NCBI GenBank assembly: GCA_016936255.1 | Contig: JAFGYE010000030.1 | Location: 1 to 52,038 of the forward strand | Direction: 5' to 3' | DNA from: Marinifilaceae bacterium | GTDB lineage: Bacteria > Bacteroidota > Bacteroidia > Bacteroidales > Marinifilaceae | DNA length: 52,038 bases | Part shown: positions 1 through 9,488 of the stretch, one piece after another | How positions within the stretch are numbered: position 1 is the stretch's first letter | Layout of the letters: each line of letters opens with the position of its first letter | Made by a program: the position numbers and the translations under genes | Notes under the pieces: generated by a model | What the model was told of the DNA's origin: nothing | The model's database searches: none | What the model saw: the letters and a program-made list of their open reading frames with translations, nothing else

Positions 1-44
1 AGCAGTATAAGGCAGTTTAATCTCAAAAAAACAAAAGATCATGA

Positions 45-83
45 AAAAGAGGATGTCTACTTTGTTATGAGACATCCTCTTTT
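45..83. terminator. Strong hairpin terminator of an upstream gene
   Basis: A 14-bp perfect inverted repeat (45-58 with 70-83, loop 59-69) with an A-rich start and a T-rich end, so it could stop transcription in both directions. It lies downstream of murF-alr, which ends at 261, and of whatever gene precedes the window. The rest of 84-260 shows no gene. Confidence 0.75.
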
Positions 84-260
84 CTTTGCAATTATTTTGA
101 TCGTTTCACCGATAGATTTTTCCAATTGAAAAATAAGCTCATTTGTGTACCACAATAGCTTAACTCATTGTCCAGTCAAAATTTGAGTCACTTAACTGAT
201 AAAATAAGACACGGAAAGCTCTCCGTTTGTCACGGAAGTCAAAAAAGAAAACTAAGCTAT

Positions 261-2735
261 TTACTCCTGAAAATAGATGCGTTTTACCCGACGCGAAATG
301 GTGGTTAAAATTTCGTAGGGAATGGTATCCAGTTGTTCTGCCAATTTACTTACCGAATAATCGTCGCCAAAAATCAGAACCGAATCGCCCTCTTTGGCAT
401 TGGTATTCGTAAGATCAATCATGCTCATGTCCATGCAGATATTGCCGACAATAGGCACTAATTGCCCGTTCACCATCACCTTTCCCTTTCCGTTACTCAA
501 CTTACGGCTAAAACCATCGGCATAACCAATTGGGATAACTCCAATGCGGGCATCGGCCTCTAATTGTCCTTTGCGGCCGTAACCTACGGTATTCTCTTTC
601 GAAACTTCTTTTATCTGCGAAATTGTTGTTTTTAAGCTGCTCACATTCATCAGCTTTTCCTGATGTTTGGCGCTGATTCCATAAAGACCAATTCCCAAAC
701 GAACCATATCAAATTGTGCCTGTGAAAAACGTTCGATACCGGCTGAATTTAAAATATGCCGATCGATAGGATACGAAAACTGCGACAATATTTGATCGCT
801 CCATGCAGTAAATGAATCAATTTGCCGAGCTGTAAAATCATCGTGCTGCTGTTCATCAGCACCAGCCAAATGGGAAAATACGGAGCTGATAAAGAAATGG
901 TCATTGTTCACAATCAGCGACAATAAAGTGCCAATATCTCGATGCACAAAACCCAAACGATTCATTCCGGTATCCAGTTTTATGTGAATAGGATAGTTTC
1001 TTACTCCATTTCGCTTTAATGCTTTTTCAAATTCAAGACAAATAGTCTGATTGTATATTTCTGGCTCAAGGCGATACTCAATCATGGTGTCGAAACTGTG
1101 AGGCTCCGGATTCATCACCATAATTGGGATCGTGATTCCTGCATTTCTTAGTTCGACACCTTCGTCGGCTATGGCAACGGCTAAATAGTCAACCCGGTGA
1201 TATTGCAGTAAATTAGCAATTTCGGTTGATCCGCTTCCGTAAGAAAAAGCTTTCACCATTACTACCAGTTTGGTACTTGGTTTTAATAAGGAACGGAAGT
1301 AGTTCAGATTGTGAACCATGGCATTTAAGTTCACTTCCAGAACCGTTTGGTGTGCTTTGTATTGAAGCGCATTTGAAATTCTCTCGAAATGAAAATTTCT
1401 TGCTCCTTTTATCAGAATAATTTCGTCCTTAAACTGATTCCGATTCAAATCTGCCAGAAACACATCGGTTGAGCGATAAAAAGAAGCATTGCAGGTAAAT
1501 AGTTTCGATTGCGACGAAATGTCTTCCCCAATACCAATCAGACGATTTATTTTCCTCTGTCCCAACAATTTGGATATAGCCTTGTAAAGCTGATGATTTG
1601 TATAACCCGATTGAAAAATATCTGATAAAATAATGGTTTTGCTCTTATCTTTTTGCTGCTGATTCATTAAATCCAAGGCAATTCCCAGCGAACCCAAATC
1701 TGAATTGTAATAATCATTAATAAGGGTGCAATCACCTATTCCCTCTTTGATTTCCAATCGCATGGCAATTGGTTCTAATTTCAGGAATCGTTCTTTTATG
1801 GTTTCATCATCAACATTCAGGTTCAGCAAACAAAGCCAGCAGGTAATTGCATTATCAATTGAAGCTTTGTCACTAAAAGGCAAATTTATCTCTTTTGTTT
1901 CCTTCTTATATTTGGTTTTAATGAATGTCCGGTTCCCTTTTATTTCTTCCGAAACAACCATCAAATTGGCAGCCTGATTTCTTGACCAGGAAATCAGTTC
2001 TTTATGCTGTCCATACCGGGACTTTAAAGATTCATCTACAAGTTTATTATCGGCACAATACACAATCGAATCGCAGGAAGAGAATAATTTTATCTTCTCT
2101 TCTAATTTCTGAACTTCATCCTTAAAATTCTCGCGATGTGCATCCCCCAAATGAGTAAAAATCCCATAGGTAGGTTGAATAATTTTTGAGAGTTGATCCA
2201 TTTCTCCCGGTTGAGAAATACCAGCCTCAAAAATAGCCAGATTGGCCTCACTATTCATGTTCCAGACAGAAAGCGGAACTCCCACCTGAGAATTATAGCT
2301 TTTGGGACTGCGAACAATAGAATACGATTCATTCAGCAACTGATACAGCCACTCTTTTACAATGGTTTTTCCATTGCTGCCAGTAATTCCCATTACAGGA
2401 AAAGAGAAATTCTTTCGGTGATTTTCGGCCAAATTCTGCAAAGCACGAAGCGTATCGGGAACCAAAATAAAGCCGGCCTCAGGATACTGTTTTAAATCTG
2501 TACATTCAGAATTACTAACAACAAATGCACGAACCCCTTTTTGATACAAATCTTTGATGTATAAATGACCATCGTGCCGAGCGCCAACTAAAGCAAAAAA
2601 TAAAATTTCCTCGGGAAGTTGTAATGACCTGCTGTCTATCGATAGGGTTTTAACAATGAGATTTTCTTTCCCATAACAAACACCTCCTGTTATAGAAGCT
2701 ACCGATTCAATAGTATGTAATTGTGCAACAGTCAT
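261..2735 (-). CDS. murF-alr: Bifunctional MurF ligase / alanine racemase
   Basis: A fusion of UDP-N-acetylmuramoyl-tripeptide:D-alanyl-D-alanine ligase (N-terminal about 460 residues) and PLP-dependent alanine racemase (C-terminal about 365). Both feed D-Ala into cytoplasmic peptidoglycan precursor synthesis, and the fusion is a known Bacteroidota arrangement. The ATP-binding GITGSNGKT motif is at 116-124. In the racemase half, MVKAFSYGSG holds the PLP lysine at about K495, and GYGRKG and NICMDMSMIDLT follow. I chose ATG 2735 (824 residues): the frame is open to 2795, but that start would overlap tdk by 49 bases, while MTVAQLHTIESV is a normal MurF start 11 bases after the tdk stop. It is probably co-transcribed with tdk. 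The ddl gene at 37.3 kb makes the D-Ala-D-Ala substrate. Confidence 0.95.
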   Translation of the reverse strand: MTVAQLHTIESVASITGGVCYGKENLIVKTLSIDSRSLQLPEEILFFALVGARHDGHLYIKDLYQKGVRAFVVSNSECTDLKQYPEAGFILVPDTLRALQNLAENHRKNFSFPVMGITGSNGKTIVKEWLYQLLNESYSIVRSPKSYNSQVGVPLSVWNMNSEANLAIFEAGISQPGEMDQLSKIIQPTYGIFTHLGDAHRENFKDEVQKLEEKIKLFSSCDSIVYCADNKLVDESLKSRYGQHKELISWSRNQAANLMVVSEEIKGNRTFIKTKYKKETKEINLPFSDKASIDNAITCWLCLLNLNVDDETIKERFLKLEPIAMRLEIKEGIGDCTLINDYYNSDLGSLGIALDLMNQQQKDKSKTIILSDIFQSGYTNHQLYKAISKLLGQRKINRLIGIGEDISSQSKLFTCNASFYRSTDVFLADLNRNQFKDEIILIKGARNFHFERISNALQYKAHQTVLEVNLNAMVHNLNYFRSLLKPSTKLVVMVKAFSYGSGSTEIANLLQYHRVDYLAVAIADEGVELRNAGITIPIMVMNPEPHSFDTMIEYRLEPEIYNQTICLEFEKALKRNGVRNYPIHIKLDTGMNRLGFVHRDIGTLLSLIVNNDHFFISSVFSHLAGADEQQHDDFTARQIDSFTAWSDQILSQFSYPIDRHILNSAGIERFSQAQFDMVRLGIGLYGISAKHQEKLMNVSSLKTTISQIKEVSKENTVGYGRKGQLEADARIGVIPIGYADGFSRKLSNGKGKVMVNGQLVPIVGNICMDMSMIDLTNTNAKEGDSVLIFGDDYSVSKLAEQLDTIPYEILTTISRRVKRIYFQE

Positions 2736-2746
2736 AATACATCCAC

Positions 2747-3337
2747 TTATTTTGTTGAAGATGTTCTGTAAATTTTCTGGTAACAATTTCGGCAAAGCGG
2801 TTCATATTCACTCTTTTCGCCTAACAACACTAATTTATCAGCCTCAGCCAAACGATGCGAGTAATTGGCTAAATTTCCACAACGCATGCAAACTGCATGA
2901 ACTTTGGTAACATATTCTGCAGTAGCCATAATACTCGGAATCGGACCAAAAGGATTGCCTTTAAAATCCATATCCAGGCCAGCAACAATCACTCGAATAC
3001 CCTGATTGGCCAATTCGTTACAAACGTCAGACAAGCCGGCATCAAAAAACTGAGCTTCATCAATACCTACCACATCAACATTACTGGCAAGCAACAATAT
3101 ATTTGCTGATGTTTCAACAGGAGTTGAGCGAATGGAGTTGGAATCATGCGAAACCACTTCATCCTCTGAATATCTCACATCGATATGAGGTTTAAATATT
3201 TCAACATTCTGACGGGCAATTTTTGCCCGGTTCAACCGACGAATCAATTCTTCGGTTTTACCCGAAAACATAGAACCAACTATTACTTCGATCCAACCAT
3301 TACTGCCAGCTCTGTTAATATCATTCTCAAGAAACAT
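2747..3337 (-). CDS. tdk: Thymidine kinase (type II, TK1-like)
   Basis: ATP-dependent phosphorylation of thymidine in the salvage pathway, cytoplasmic. The 196-residue length is typical of the family. The Walker A is GSMFSGKT (21-28), followed by the DEAQFF segment (93-98) with the catalytic Glu94. Four cysteines (150, 153, 182, 185) in C-x2-C pairs form the structural zinc site, and the lasso region between them ends in YEPLCRNC. The gene starts with ATG and has a -7 box about 35 bases upstream. It leads the murF-alr gene, which starts 11 bases after its stop. Confidence 0.96.
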   Translation of the reverse strand: MFLENDINRAGSNGWIEVIVGSMFSGKTEELIRRLNRAKIARQNVEIFKPHIDVRYSEDEVVSHDSNSIRSTPVETSANILLLASNVDVVGIDEAQFFDAGLSDVCNELANQGIRVIVAGLDMDFKGNPFGPIPSIMATAEYVTKVHAVCMRCGNLANYSHRLAEADKLVLLGEKSEYEPLCRNCYQKIYRTSSTK

Positions 3338-3370
3338 GTGATAAACTTTAGGTTATTTTACATAGATAGA

Positions 3371-3378
3371 CAAAAATA
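3371..3378 (-). promoter_or_regulatory. -7 box of tdk-murF/alr
   Basis: TATTTTTG on the minus strand, an exact match to the Bacteroidota sigma-ABfr -7 consensus TAnnTTTG. It would start transcription near 3365, ahead of the tdk ATG at 3337. No clear -33 TTG was verified. Confidence 0.55.
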
Positions 3379-3498
3379 GGAAAACACTTTCATACTTGCA
3401 TTACTGAGCTAATAAACTTTTAAACAATACCTCCCTAAAAAATATTTTGTTTGAACCGAAAAAACCACTCAACCAATCAATACAAAAAAAATTAGCTT

Positions 3499-3506
3499 TA
3501 CTTTTG
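3499..3506 (+). promoter_or_regulatory. -7 box of the hypothetical gene and rsmI
   Basis: TACTTTTG matches TAnnTTTG. It is divergent from the tdk promoter and about 44 bases before the ATG at 3550. Confidence 0.5.
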
Positions 3507-3549
3507 TAAATTAGTACATAGAATTCTGTTGCATATTAAAATTCTGGTC

Positions 3550-4182
3550 ATGGATAATAAACTAGTCATTCAACTGCTTAAAAGTAAAACCGAAGAAATT
3601 CAAAACTTACTGGAACATTTCACCAATAAGCCTGAGGATTTAAGTGATAGTATTGAGTTACTTGATTCCAGAATACTGGGTTTAAGTCAGGATTTTAAAA
3701 TCCTGAAAAAGAATTGTGAATTAAAACCAACAGAGACTGTTTCACCAAATGTTCCTGAAGAAATTATTTATGCTTCGCCTGAACCAATCAAAAAAGAAAT
3801 TGAGTTTTCTGATACAAGTTCTGAAAAACAACAGGTAATTGACAATATCAGTACTGAAAAACCTGAAACTGAAAAAAAAGAGCAAATAGAATCAGAAATT
3901 GTAACCCAAAACGTTCAATCGGAACCTATTCAACTGATAGGCGAGAAACTTCCATCTAAAAAACTGAAAGATATTCAGTCGGCTATTGGAATTAATGATC
4001 GCTTTTTGTTTGCCCGTGAGCTTTTCGAAAACAATATAGATGAATACAATACAGCCATTTCCTTCATAAATAAAGCAGGCACTTTTGAATCTGTAATGAA
4101 TTGGATAAAAGCTGAAAAAGAGTGGGATCTGGAGGATCCTACCGTAACCCAATTCATCGAAATCACCAAAAGAAAATTTTAA
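3550..4182 (+). CDS. Conserved hypothetical, acidic linker with C-terminal helical domain
   Basis: I do not recognise a named family. The protein (210 residues from ATG 3550; an in-frame TTG at 3529 would add seven) has a helical N-terminus of about 65 residues, a long Glu/Lys/Pro/Ser-rich, probably disordered middle (about 70-140), and a compact, predicted helical C-terminus of about 70 residues containing IGINDRFLFARELFENN and a Trp-rich end. That C-terminal module, with an INDRF..ARELF pattern, is one I associate with unannotated Bacteroidota proteins. There is no signal peptide or membrane segment. The stop lies two bases before the rsmI start, so the two genes are translationally close and probably one transcript. 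Confidence 0.8.
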   Translation: MDNKLVIQLLKSKTEEIQNLLEHFTNKPEDLSDSIELLDSRILGLSQDFKILKKNCELKPTETVSPNVPEEIIYASPEPIKKEIEFSDTSSEKQQVIDNISTEKPETEKKEQIESEIVTQNVQSEPIQLIGEKLPSKKLKDIQSAIGINDRFLFARELFENNIDEYNTAISFINKAGTFESVMNWIKAEKEWDLEDPTVTQFIEITKRKF

Positions 4183-4184
4183 AC

Positions 4185-4913
4185 ATGTCGAAACTATACC
4201 TTGTTCCAACTCCAATTGGAAATTTAGAAGATATTACCTTAAGAGCTTTACGAATATTAAAAGAAGTAGATTTAATTCTTGCTGAAGACACAAGAACATC
4301 TGGGTTTTTATTAAAACATTTCGAAATTTCAAAACCCTTACACTCACATCACAAATTTAACGAACACAAAACGGCCGAAAACATCGTTAACCGAATTAAA
4401 GCCGGTGAAACCATTGCTTTAATTTCTGATGCCGGAACACCGGCTATTTCAGATCCCGGGTTCTTTTTGGTGAAACATTGTCTTGATAATGGAATTGATG
4501 TTGAATGTTTACCCGGAGCAACAGCATTTGTCCCTGCTTTAGTGAATTCCGGTTTGCCAAATGAAAAATTTTGTTTCGAAGGATTTTTACCGCAAAAAAA
4601 AGGGCGTCAGTCTAAATTAGACGAACTGGCGGAAGAATCAAGAACAATGATTTTTTATGAATCTCCACACCGCCTGGTGAAAAGCTTAGAGCAATTAGCT
4701 GAAGTAATGGGAGAAGATAGAAGAGCATCTGTATCCCGTGAGCTAACCAAATTATACGAAGAAAACGTACGCGGTACTCTCGCCGAGTTAATCGCTCATT
4801 TCAGTTCGAAAACTGTTAAAGGTGAAATTGTAATTGTTGTTGGCGGTAAGCTTGTTGAGAAAAAGAAGAAAGAATACGTAAAAAAAGACAGACAGCAATG
4901 CTTAAAAAATTAA
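4185..4913 (+). CDS. rsmI: 16S rRNA (cytidine1402-2'-O)-methyltransferase
   Basis: SAM-dependent 2'-O methylation of C1402 in the ribosomal decoding centre. The family motifs are all present in order: LVPTPIGNLEDITLRAL at the N-terminus, AEDTRTSG, SDAGTPAISDPG, CLPGATAFVPALVNSGL, FEGFLPQKKG, FYESPHRL and SRELTKLYEE. The length of 242 residues is normal. The frame is open from 4122, but the start is set at ATG 4185 because the conserved SKLYLVPTPIG begins there and the upstream part overlaps the preceding gene. The two genes look like one operon; the downstream neighbour is convergent. Confidence 0.96.
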   Translation: MSKLYLVPTPIGNLEDITLRALRILKEVDLILAEDTRTSGFLLKHFEISKPLHSHHKFNEHKTAENIVNRIKAGETIALISDAGTPAISDPGFFLVKHCLDNGIDVECLPGATAFVPALVNSGLPNEKFCFEGFLPQKKGRQSKLDELAEESRTMIFYESPHRLVKSLEQLAEVMGEDRRASVSRELTKLYEENVRGTLAELIAHFSSKTVKGEIVIVVGGKLVEKKKKEYVKKDRQQCLKN

Positions 4914-4914
4914 T

Positions 4915-4938
4915 AATTATTAATTAATAATTGGTTTT
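4915..4938. terminator. Possible bidirectional terminator between convergent genes
   Basis: An all-A/T palindrome (4915-4932) followed by GG and a run of six T. It sits in the 25 bases between the rsmI stop and the porP/sprF-like stop. The stem is weak because it has no G or C. Confidence 0.4.
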
Positions 4939-5997
4939 TTAGTCTTCATGTGAGAATTTAGGACAAGAGATTGCCTTATCACCCAATTTTTTAACTTTCT
5001 GACGACGTTTCAACTTTCGGATTTCCCGAGGATTGGAATAGTTATAATTATAGGTCAAAGAAATCTCTAAACCTCCTCTACTTGAAGATGCAACTTGCAA
5101 ATCGGAGACATTAATATCGTAGCTAATCATAAATTTCATGCGGTTTTTCTCATATCCGAATGCAGGAATAATATCCTGAGTAAAACGATACCACAATCCG
5201 TAATGAAGAATGGTGCCTTTTTCTCCATACAGCATCATAAAATTGGTTCCGGCGATCCACTCGTTTGAACCACTCTCGGTAGTATGCATAATTTCAGGCT
5301 TGACATATAATCTCGAAGATAATCTGGACTCAACTCCTCCATGCCATGCAAATCGTCTTTTAAGGTTATTGGTAATTGCGTAAAAGGATTCATTGGGTTG
5401 ATTTATATGACTAATTGCCATCCCCATAAAATATTTTGATTTCCCTTTAAAAAAGGTAAGCATAGTACCAGCAGAAAAGTCCGTGTAAAATAAAGATTGT
5501 GTTCCTAAAAGTTCGCCTGTTTGATAATTTGGATCGAAAAGTGTGCCATCCCATTGATCATCAAAAACCAATTTGTTATAATCAACCGATTTATTAACTA
5601 ATTCCAAACCAACTCCCATATGTAAGAACAATGTATTCCCTGCATTCAGACTTTTATTTAATGATCCTGAAAACATGACCTGAGTGGTCTTTAAACTACC
5701 TTCTCCCGCTTTATCATTGAAGATCATACCTCCAACACCAAGCCATGAAGAACTTAATAGTTGAGTCGATAATTTACCATCAACAAAAACTGCTTGAGAA
5801 ACAAAAGGCGTTGTTACACTATTCCACTGGTTACGATAATTCATCCCACCCCGAAGGTTATAATCAGAATTTCCTGTAAGAGCTGGATTTAACAATAATG
5901 GGATAGAATAGAATTGAGAAGAGTGCACACGCTGAGCGGAGACTTGACAGACCCCGAATAACGATATTAGTATAAAAACAATTAAACTCTTCCTCAT
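4939..5997 (-). CDS. PorP/SprF-family outer-membrane protein of type IX secretion
   Basis: About 352 residues with a signal peptide ending in SAQ, then a predicted beta-barrel with the usual family opening (HSSQFYSIPLLLNPALTG) and repeated amphipathic strands. PorP/SprF proteins are outer-membrane partners of T9SS cargo that carries the gliding-associated type B sorting domain; SprF is needed for export of the SprB adhesin in Flavobacterium. The neighbouring upstream gene encodes exactly such a type B cargo, so this is probably its dedicated partner. The frame opens with TTG at 6003; ATG at 5997 is preferred. It has its own -7 box behind a terminator, so it can be transcribed separately from the cargo operon. 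The C-terminus is basic and ends in CPKFSHED. Confidence 0.9.
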   Translation of the reverse strand: MRKSLIVFILISLFGVCQVSAQRVHSSQFYSIPLLLNPALTGNSDYNLRGGMNYRNQWNSVTTPFVSQAVFVDGKLSTQLLSSSWLGVGGMIFNDKAGEGSLKTTQVMFSGSLNKSLNAGNTLFLHMGVGLELVNKSVDYNKLVFDDQWDGTLFDPNYQTGELLGTQSLFYTDFSAGTMLTFFKGKSKYFMGMAISHINQPNESFYAITNNLKRRFAWHGGVESRLSSRLYVKPEIMHTTESGSNEWIAGTNFMMLYGEKGTILHYGLWYRFTQDIIPAFGYEKNRMKFMISYDINVSDLQVASSSRGGLEISLTYNYNYSNPREIRKLKRRQKVKKLGDKAISCPKFSHED

Positions 5998-6064
5998 ATC
6001 CAATATTACGGGTCTTTCAGCCGATTAGCAAAGATTTTCAACCAGCAAAACGAAATACCCCAAG

Positions 6065-6072
6065 CAAAAATA
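6065..6072 (-). promoter_or_regulatory. -7 box of the porP/sprF-like gene
   Basis: TATTTTTG on the minus strand matches TAnnTTTG. The predicted start of transcription is near 6059, giving a leader of about 60 bases before ATG 5997. It lies just after the preceding terminator. Confidence 0.55.
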
Positions 6073-6073
6073 T

Positions 6074-6102
6074 AAAAATGGGTAATAATAGCCTATTACC
6101 CA
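6074..6102 (-). terminator. Terminator after the type B sorting-domain gene
   Basis: The inverted repeat 6079-6087 / 6094-6102 (9 bp, 6-base loop) is followed on the minus strand by five T. It separates the long secreted-protein operon from porP/sprF. Confidence 0.65.
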
Positions 6103-6212
6103 CTGTGAAATATTTTATTTTACATTTATTTTTTTGCGACAAATTATTTGGCATAAATATAATTAATATGATGAAATTTAACAGTAATAATCCATTTTAT
6201 TCATCAACTATA

Positions 6213-8741
6213 TTAGTACAGTAGTGTAACATTTCCGCGCTTTTGTACAGAACTACCATCAAGGAAGGTCACTTGCAGGAAGAAAACATAAACATCCATA
6301 TCTTGTTTTACTCCACGATAGGTACCATCCCATCCTACATCTTGTCTGTTCGATTGAAAGATTTTATGTCCCAATCGGTTATAAATAATCAAATTCATTG
6401 AACCAATATTGTTACCCCGAACAAACAGAACATCGTTTTTACCATCTCCATTTGGAGAGAATCCGCTGGCTAATCCAACAAATTGATCACCTTCCGGATA
6501 AACTACATTTATCGTATCCCTTCCCATACAACTCTGTTGATTGGTTACTTCAACCCAATATTCTCCGGCCTGACTCACATTTATCGTTTGAGAAATATCA
6601 TCTGTTGACCAACGGTAGAAGCTACCATTATTTTCAGCATCAAGAGTTACATTTTCTCCGGTTTGAACAATAAGGTCTTCACCAAGATCCACAATAGGAG
6701 AAGGATTAACCGTTAATTCGATACAATCTCCTTCTGTATTACCAAATGGATCCGTTACATCAACACAATATTTACCTGATTGATTGACAAGGATTCCCTT
6801 TTCAGTTGACTCTGACGGTATCCATTTATAAATAGGATCAGAAGTAAATGTTCTATCAATAATTGGTTCAAGATACACTCTGTCACCCTCACAAATCTGA
6901 ATATCACCTCCTAAATCCACAGAGAATTTATGACCGTCTTTTCTAACAACACTAATATCATCTGTATTATAACAAGAGTATTCATCTGTAACCTTCACAG
7001 AATATACATTTTCCTCACTTACCGTAATTGTCTGACTTGACTCTCCGGTACTCCATTCGTAAACCAAACCTGATCCTGAACTTCCGGCATCTAAAGTCGT
7101 GGTTTCACCATCGTACAATGTAATGTCTTCACCTAAATCAACAATTGGTAAAGCATGCACAATTACTTCAATTTCATCGGTTTTTTCATTGCCTTCATCA
7201 TCTCTAACAGTTACAGAATATATTCCTGACTCACTTACTGTAAGAGTAGATGTTCCGGCACCATTAGACCATAGATAAGTATAGTTCTGCGATATCGTTG
7301 GATTCGGATTCAAAATTACTTCTTCTCCATCACAAATATTCTTGTCGGCACCAAAATCAATAGCAAATATATCACTTGCGCTGCTGATAATAATTTCATC
7401 AGTCCCAACACAACCATTTAAGCTGGTTACATCAACACTATACGTATTGCTGTTATTCACACTTATGGTCTGACTTGTTTCACCTGTCGACCAAGAATAG
7501 CTTAATCCCGGATTTCCTGCATCCAACACCTTTGTTTCAGCATCAGCCAATTCGTAATCCGCTCCCAAATCAACAACCGGAGCTGTTAACACATTAACAT
7601 TTGCTGTTGCTGATGATGATTTACCTGTTCCAGAATCAGTTGCTGTAACAGAATATGTTCCCGTCTCAGTTACGGATAATGAAGAATCTGTTGATCCATC
7701 TGACCACAGGTAAGTATAAGTTCCATCAAAATCAATTGTTGGACTTAGAGTTGCACTCTCTCCTTCACAAATTTGAATATCTCCACCCAAACTAACCACG
7801 AAAGATTCAACTACGCTTACATCCGCATAAATAGTATCTCCGGCACAATCAAAAGCTGTACGCTCCAACAGTTTTACTTGATAATCTCCAGGAGTATTAC
7901 CCCATTGAATATCAAAGCTTAATTCACTATGGAACTTATCGCTTAGCTTCTTCGTCTTTTCATTTAGGACTGTTGCTCCACCTGGAACAAAAAGCTCATA
8001 ATTTTCATTCTTCTCAATGGTTGCAGTATAAGACTGAATTGTTCCTGCCTGAATTACCGGAGCATAATCCCCAAATAAAGTATTTGGCAAGGCCATTACA
8101 TCAACCTCTAAAGTTTGATTGGCAAGATCTTCGGTTACAGGAATTCCTGATACTGTTTTAGCTTCAACCAACAAGATCTCAGCTCTATGTGTTTTACCGG
8201 TTGCATTCGGAATTTCAAGCTCAAACTCAAAAGTATTCCCATACAGCTCGTCTGCTCCAACAGGCATTACTGCAGGTGCGCGATCGACTGAAATTTTAAA
8301 TGTCCATGGCTTAGGACCCGAATAGTTAACGGTAATATTCACTTTACCATTTGCATCTCCGCCATTATTCGCGGAACAAACATAAGGAACTTCCAAATCA
8401 TCAAACGCAGCAGTTGGTGCTGCGCCATCAACTACAACGATCATGATTAAAGGATCACCAAAACAGTGTGTTCCTAAATCCTCAGGATATACTTTCACCT
8501 GATAATCACCTTCGTTGGCGAATGAATAATCTCCCGACTCAAATGTTTTTGACGCAAGATATGCTACCGAACCACTTGTTGAATGCGTTACTGACCAATG
8601 ATATGCATAGCCCGCAACTTCATCCACCTTAAAATTAAGTGTTGTTCCCTTAACCACATACTGCTGTGCCACAACAGCCCATCCTCCCAAAAGGATGGCT
8701 ATTGCAGTAAGCAGTGTTTTATGTAGTAAGGTTTTTAGCAT
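6213..8741 (-). CDS. T9SS type B sorting-domain protein, putative filament base
   Basis: 842 residues, exported. A signal peptide ends in VVA|QQ. Residues 26-105 and 232-312 are two copies of the A domain shared with the upstream neighbours, and 106-222 is a B domain ending in VDVMALPNT, equivalent to the C-terminal tails of those neighbours. Cysteine pairs C93/C122 and C299/C325 repeat the subunit pattern. Then come about six Ig-like repeats (CEGESATLSP, YLWSDGSTDSSL and similar). The last 84 residues (759-842), beginning SGFSPNGDGKNDV, are a gliding motility-associated C-terminal domain, the signal for T9SS export and surface retention. It is the last gene of the cluster and the only one with this signal. 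I infer a cell-surface anchor for the proteins encoded upstream. Confidence 0.93.
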   Translation of the reverse strand: MLKTLLHKTLLTAIAILLGGWAVVAQQYVVKGTTLNFKVDEVAGYAYHWSVTHSTSGSVAYLASKTFESGDYSFANEGDYQVKVYPEDLGTHCFGDPLIMIVVVDGAAPTAAFDDLEVPYVCSANNGGDANGKVNITVNYSGPKPWTFKISVDRAPAVMPVGADELYGNTFEFELEIPNATGKTHRAEILLVEAKTVSGIPVTEDLANQTLEVDVMALPNTLFGDYAPVIQAGTIQSYTATIEKNENYELFVPGGATVLNEKTKKLSDKFHSELSFDIQWGNTPGDYQVKLLERTAFDCAGDTIYADVSVVESFVVSLGGDIQICEGESATLSPTIDFDGTYTYLWSDGSTDSSLSVTETGTYSVTATDSGTGKSSSATANVNVLTAPVVDLGADYELADAETKVLDAGNPGLSYSWSTGETSQTISVNNSNTYSVDVTSLNGCVGTDEIIISSASDIFAIDFGADKNICDGEEVILNPNPTISQNYTYLWSNGAGTSTLTVSESGIYSVTVRDDEGNEKTDEIEVIVHALPIVDLGEDITLYDGETTTLDAGSSGSGLVYEWSTGESSQTITVSEENVYSVKVTDEYSCYNTDDISVVRKDGHKFSVDLGGDIQICEGDRVYLEPIIDRTFTSDPIYKWIPSESTEKGILVNQSGKYCVDVTDPFGNTEGDCIELTVNPSPIVDLGEDLIVQTGENVTLDAENNGSFYRWSTDDISQTINVSQAGEYWVEVTNQQSCMGRDTINVVYPEGDQFVGLASGFSPNGDGKNDVLFVRGNNIGSMNLIIYNRLGHKIFQSNRQDVGWDGTYRGVKQDMDVYVFFLQVTFLDGSSVQKRGNVTLLY

Positions 8742-8758
8742 CTATCTTAAAATTTAGC

Positions 8759-9478
8759 TTAGTTCAAAGAAAGATTGGTGATAACTGGTTTTGGATAAAT
8801 TGTAAGTGTTCTTACATTATTCTTACCGGTAATATTTGTTGCATCTATGGTACGAACTGCAACAACAGCCAAATCGTTAGTTAAAGCTGATATTAATGTC
8901 ACTGTAACAATTTGAGTTCCTGTTGTTGTATTCTCAAAATCTGCAAGAGAAAGAGTTCCTGTTGTTGCTGCAAATGATTTTGTCAGTATTGTAGGTACTC
9001 CATCCTTGTCTGTAACTTCATAAGTTAATTCATAAGGAGCCACCCCTCCAGTAAATACAACATCAAAATTAGTATTGGCCGGACTGTCACCTGTAACTAA
9101 TGAACATGTAATTTGATTGTCATTTGTTGACAAATCTGCAAACATCACAGAAGCCTCTCCAGCTATCGTTACATCCACATAAACAAATTCACTGCTACAA
9201 TTATTATCATCAACCACCTGAGATTTTAATCGATAAGTCTCACCAACTGTTAAATCCCAAAGAATAGTAACCGTTGCGCCTGTCTCAGCAGACAAATCTC
9301 TTACTGAAACATCTGAAGCATCAACCAATTGCCACACATAGTGGTCAGCCGTTGTTCCTACCTCAGGGTTAGCCGTATAGGATTTGGAATTCCCAAAGGT
9401 CACCGTCTGGGTTTGTTGAGCTTTTGAAAGCCCAACAAATCCGATAGTAAATATTAGTAATGCGAATAGTTTTTTCAT
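8759..9478 (-). CDS. Exported two-domain subunit, A+B architecture
   Basis: 239 residues with a signal peptide ending SKA|QQ. Domain A (about 21-110) has the cluster's marks: a G.S.SYT opening strand, HYVWQLV, then ILWDLTVGETYRL and a cysteine near the domain end. Domain B (about 111-239) starts after the second cysteine and ends in the tail IYPKPVITNLSLN. The mature protein has exactly two cysteines about 30 residues apart, which probably form a disulphide across the A/B boundary. No sorting domain of type A or B and no lipobox are present. It follows the 240-residue paralogue by 10 bases and precedes the 842-residue anchor gene by 17. I know of no named family; a structural role in a surface filament is inference. 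Confidence 0.85.
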   Translation of the reverse strand: MKKLFALLIFTIGFVGLSKAQQTQTVTFGNSKSYTANPEVGTTADHYVWQLVDASDVSVRDLSAETGATVTILWDLTVGETYRLKSQVVDDNNCSSEFVYVDVTIAGEASVMFADLSTNDNQITCSLVTGDSPANTNFDVVFTGGVAPYELTYEVTDKDGVPTILTKSFAATTGTLSLADFENTTTGTQIVTVTLISALTNDLAVVAVRTIDATNITGKNNVRTLTIYPKPVITNLSLN

Positions 9479-9488
9479 ATCAATTTAC

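Noticed and set aside
1-260. Small plus-strand ORF near 227-412
   Set aside because: It is antisense to the 3' end of murF-alr and shows no protein-like features.
2736-2795. Extended N-terminus of murF-alr overlapping tdk
   Set aside because: It would read across the tdk 3' end; the family start MTVAQLHTIESV lies at ATG 2735.
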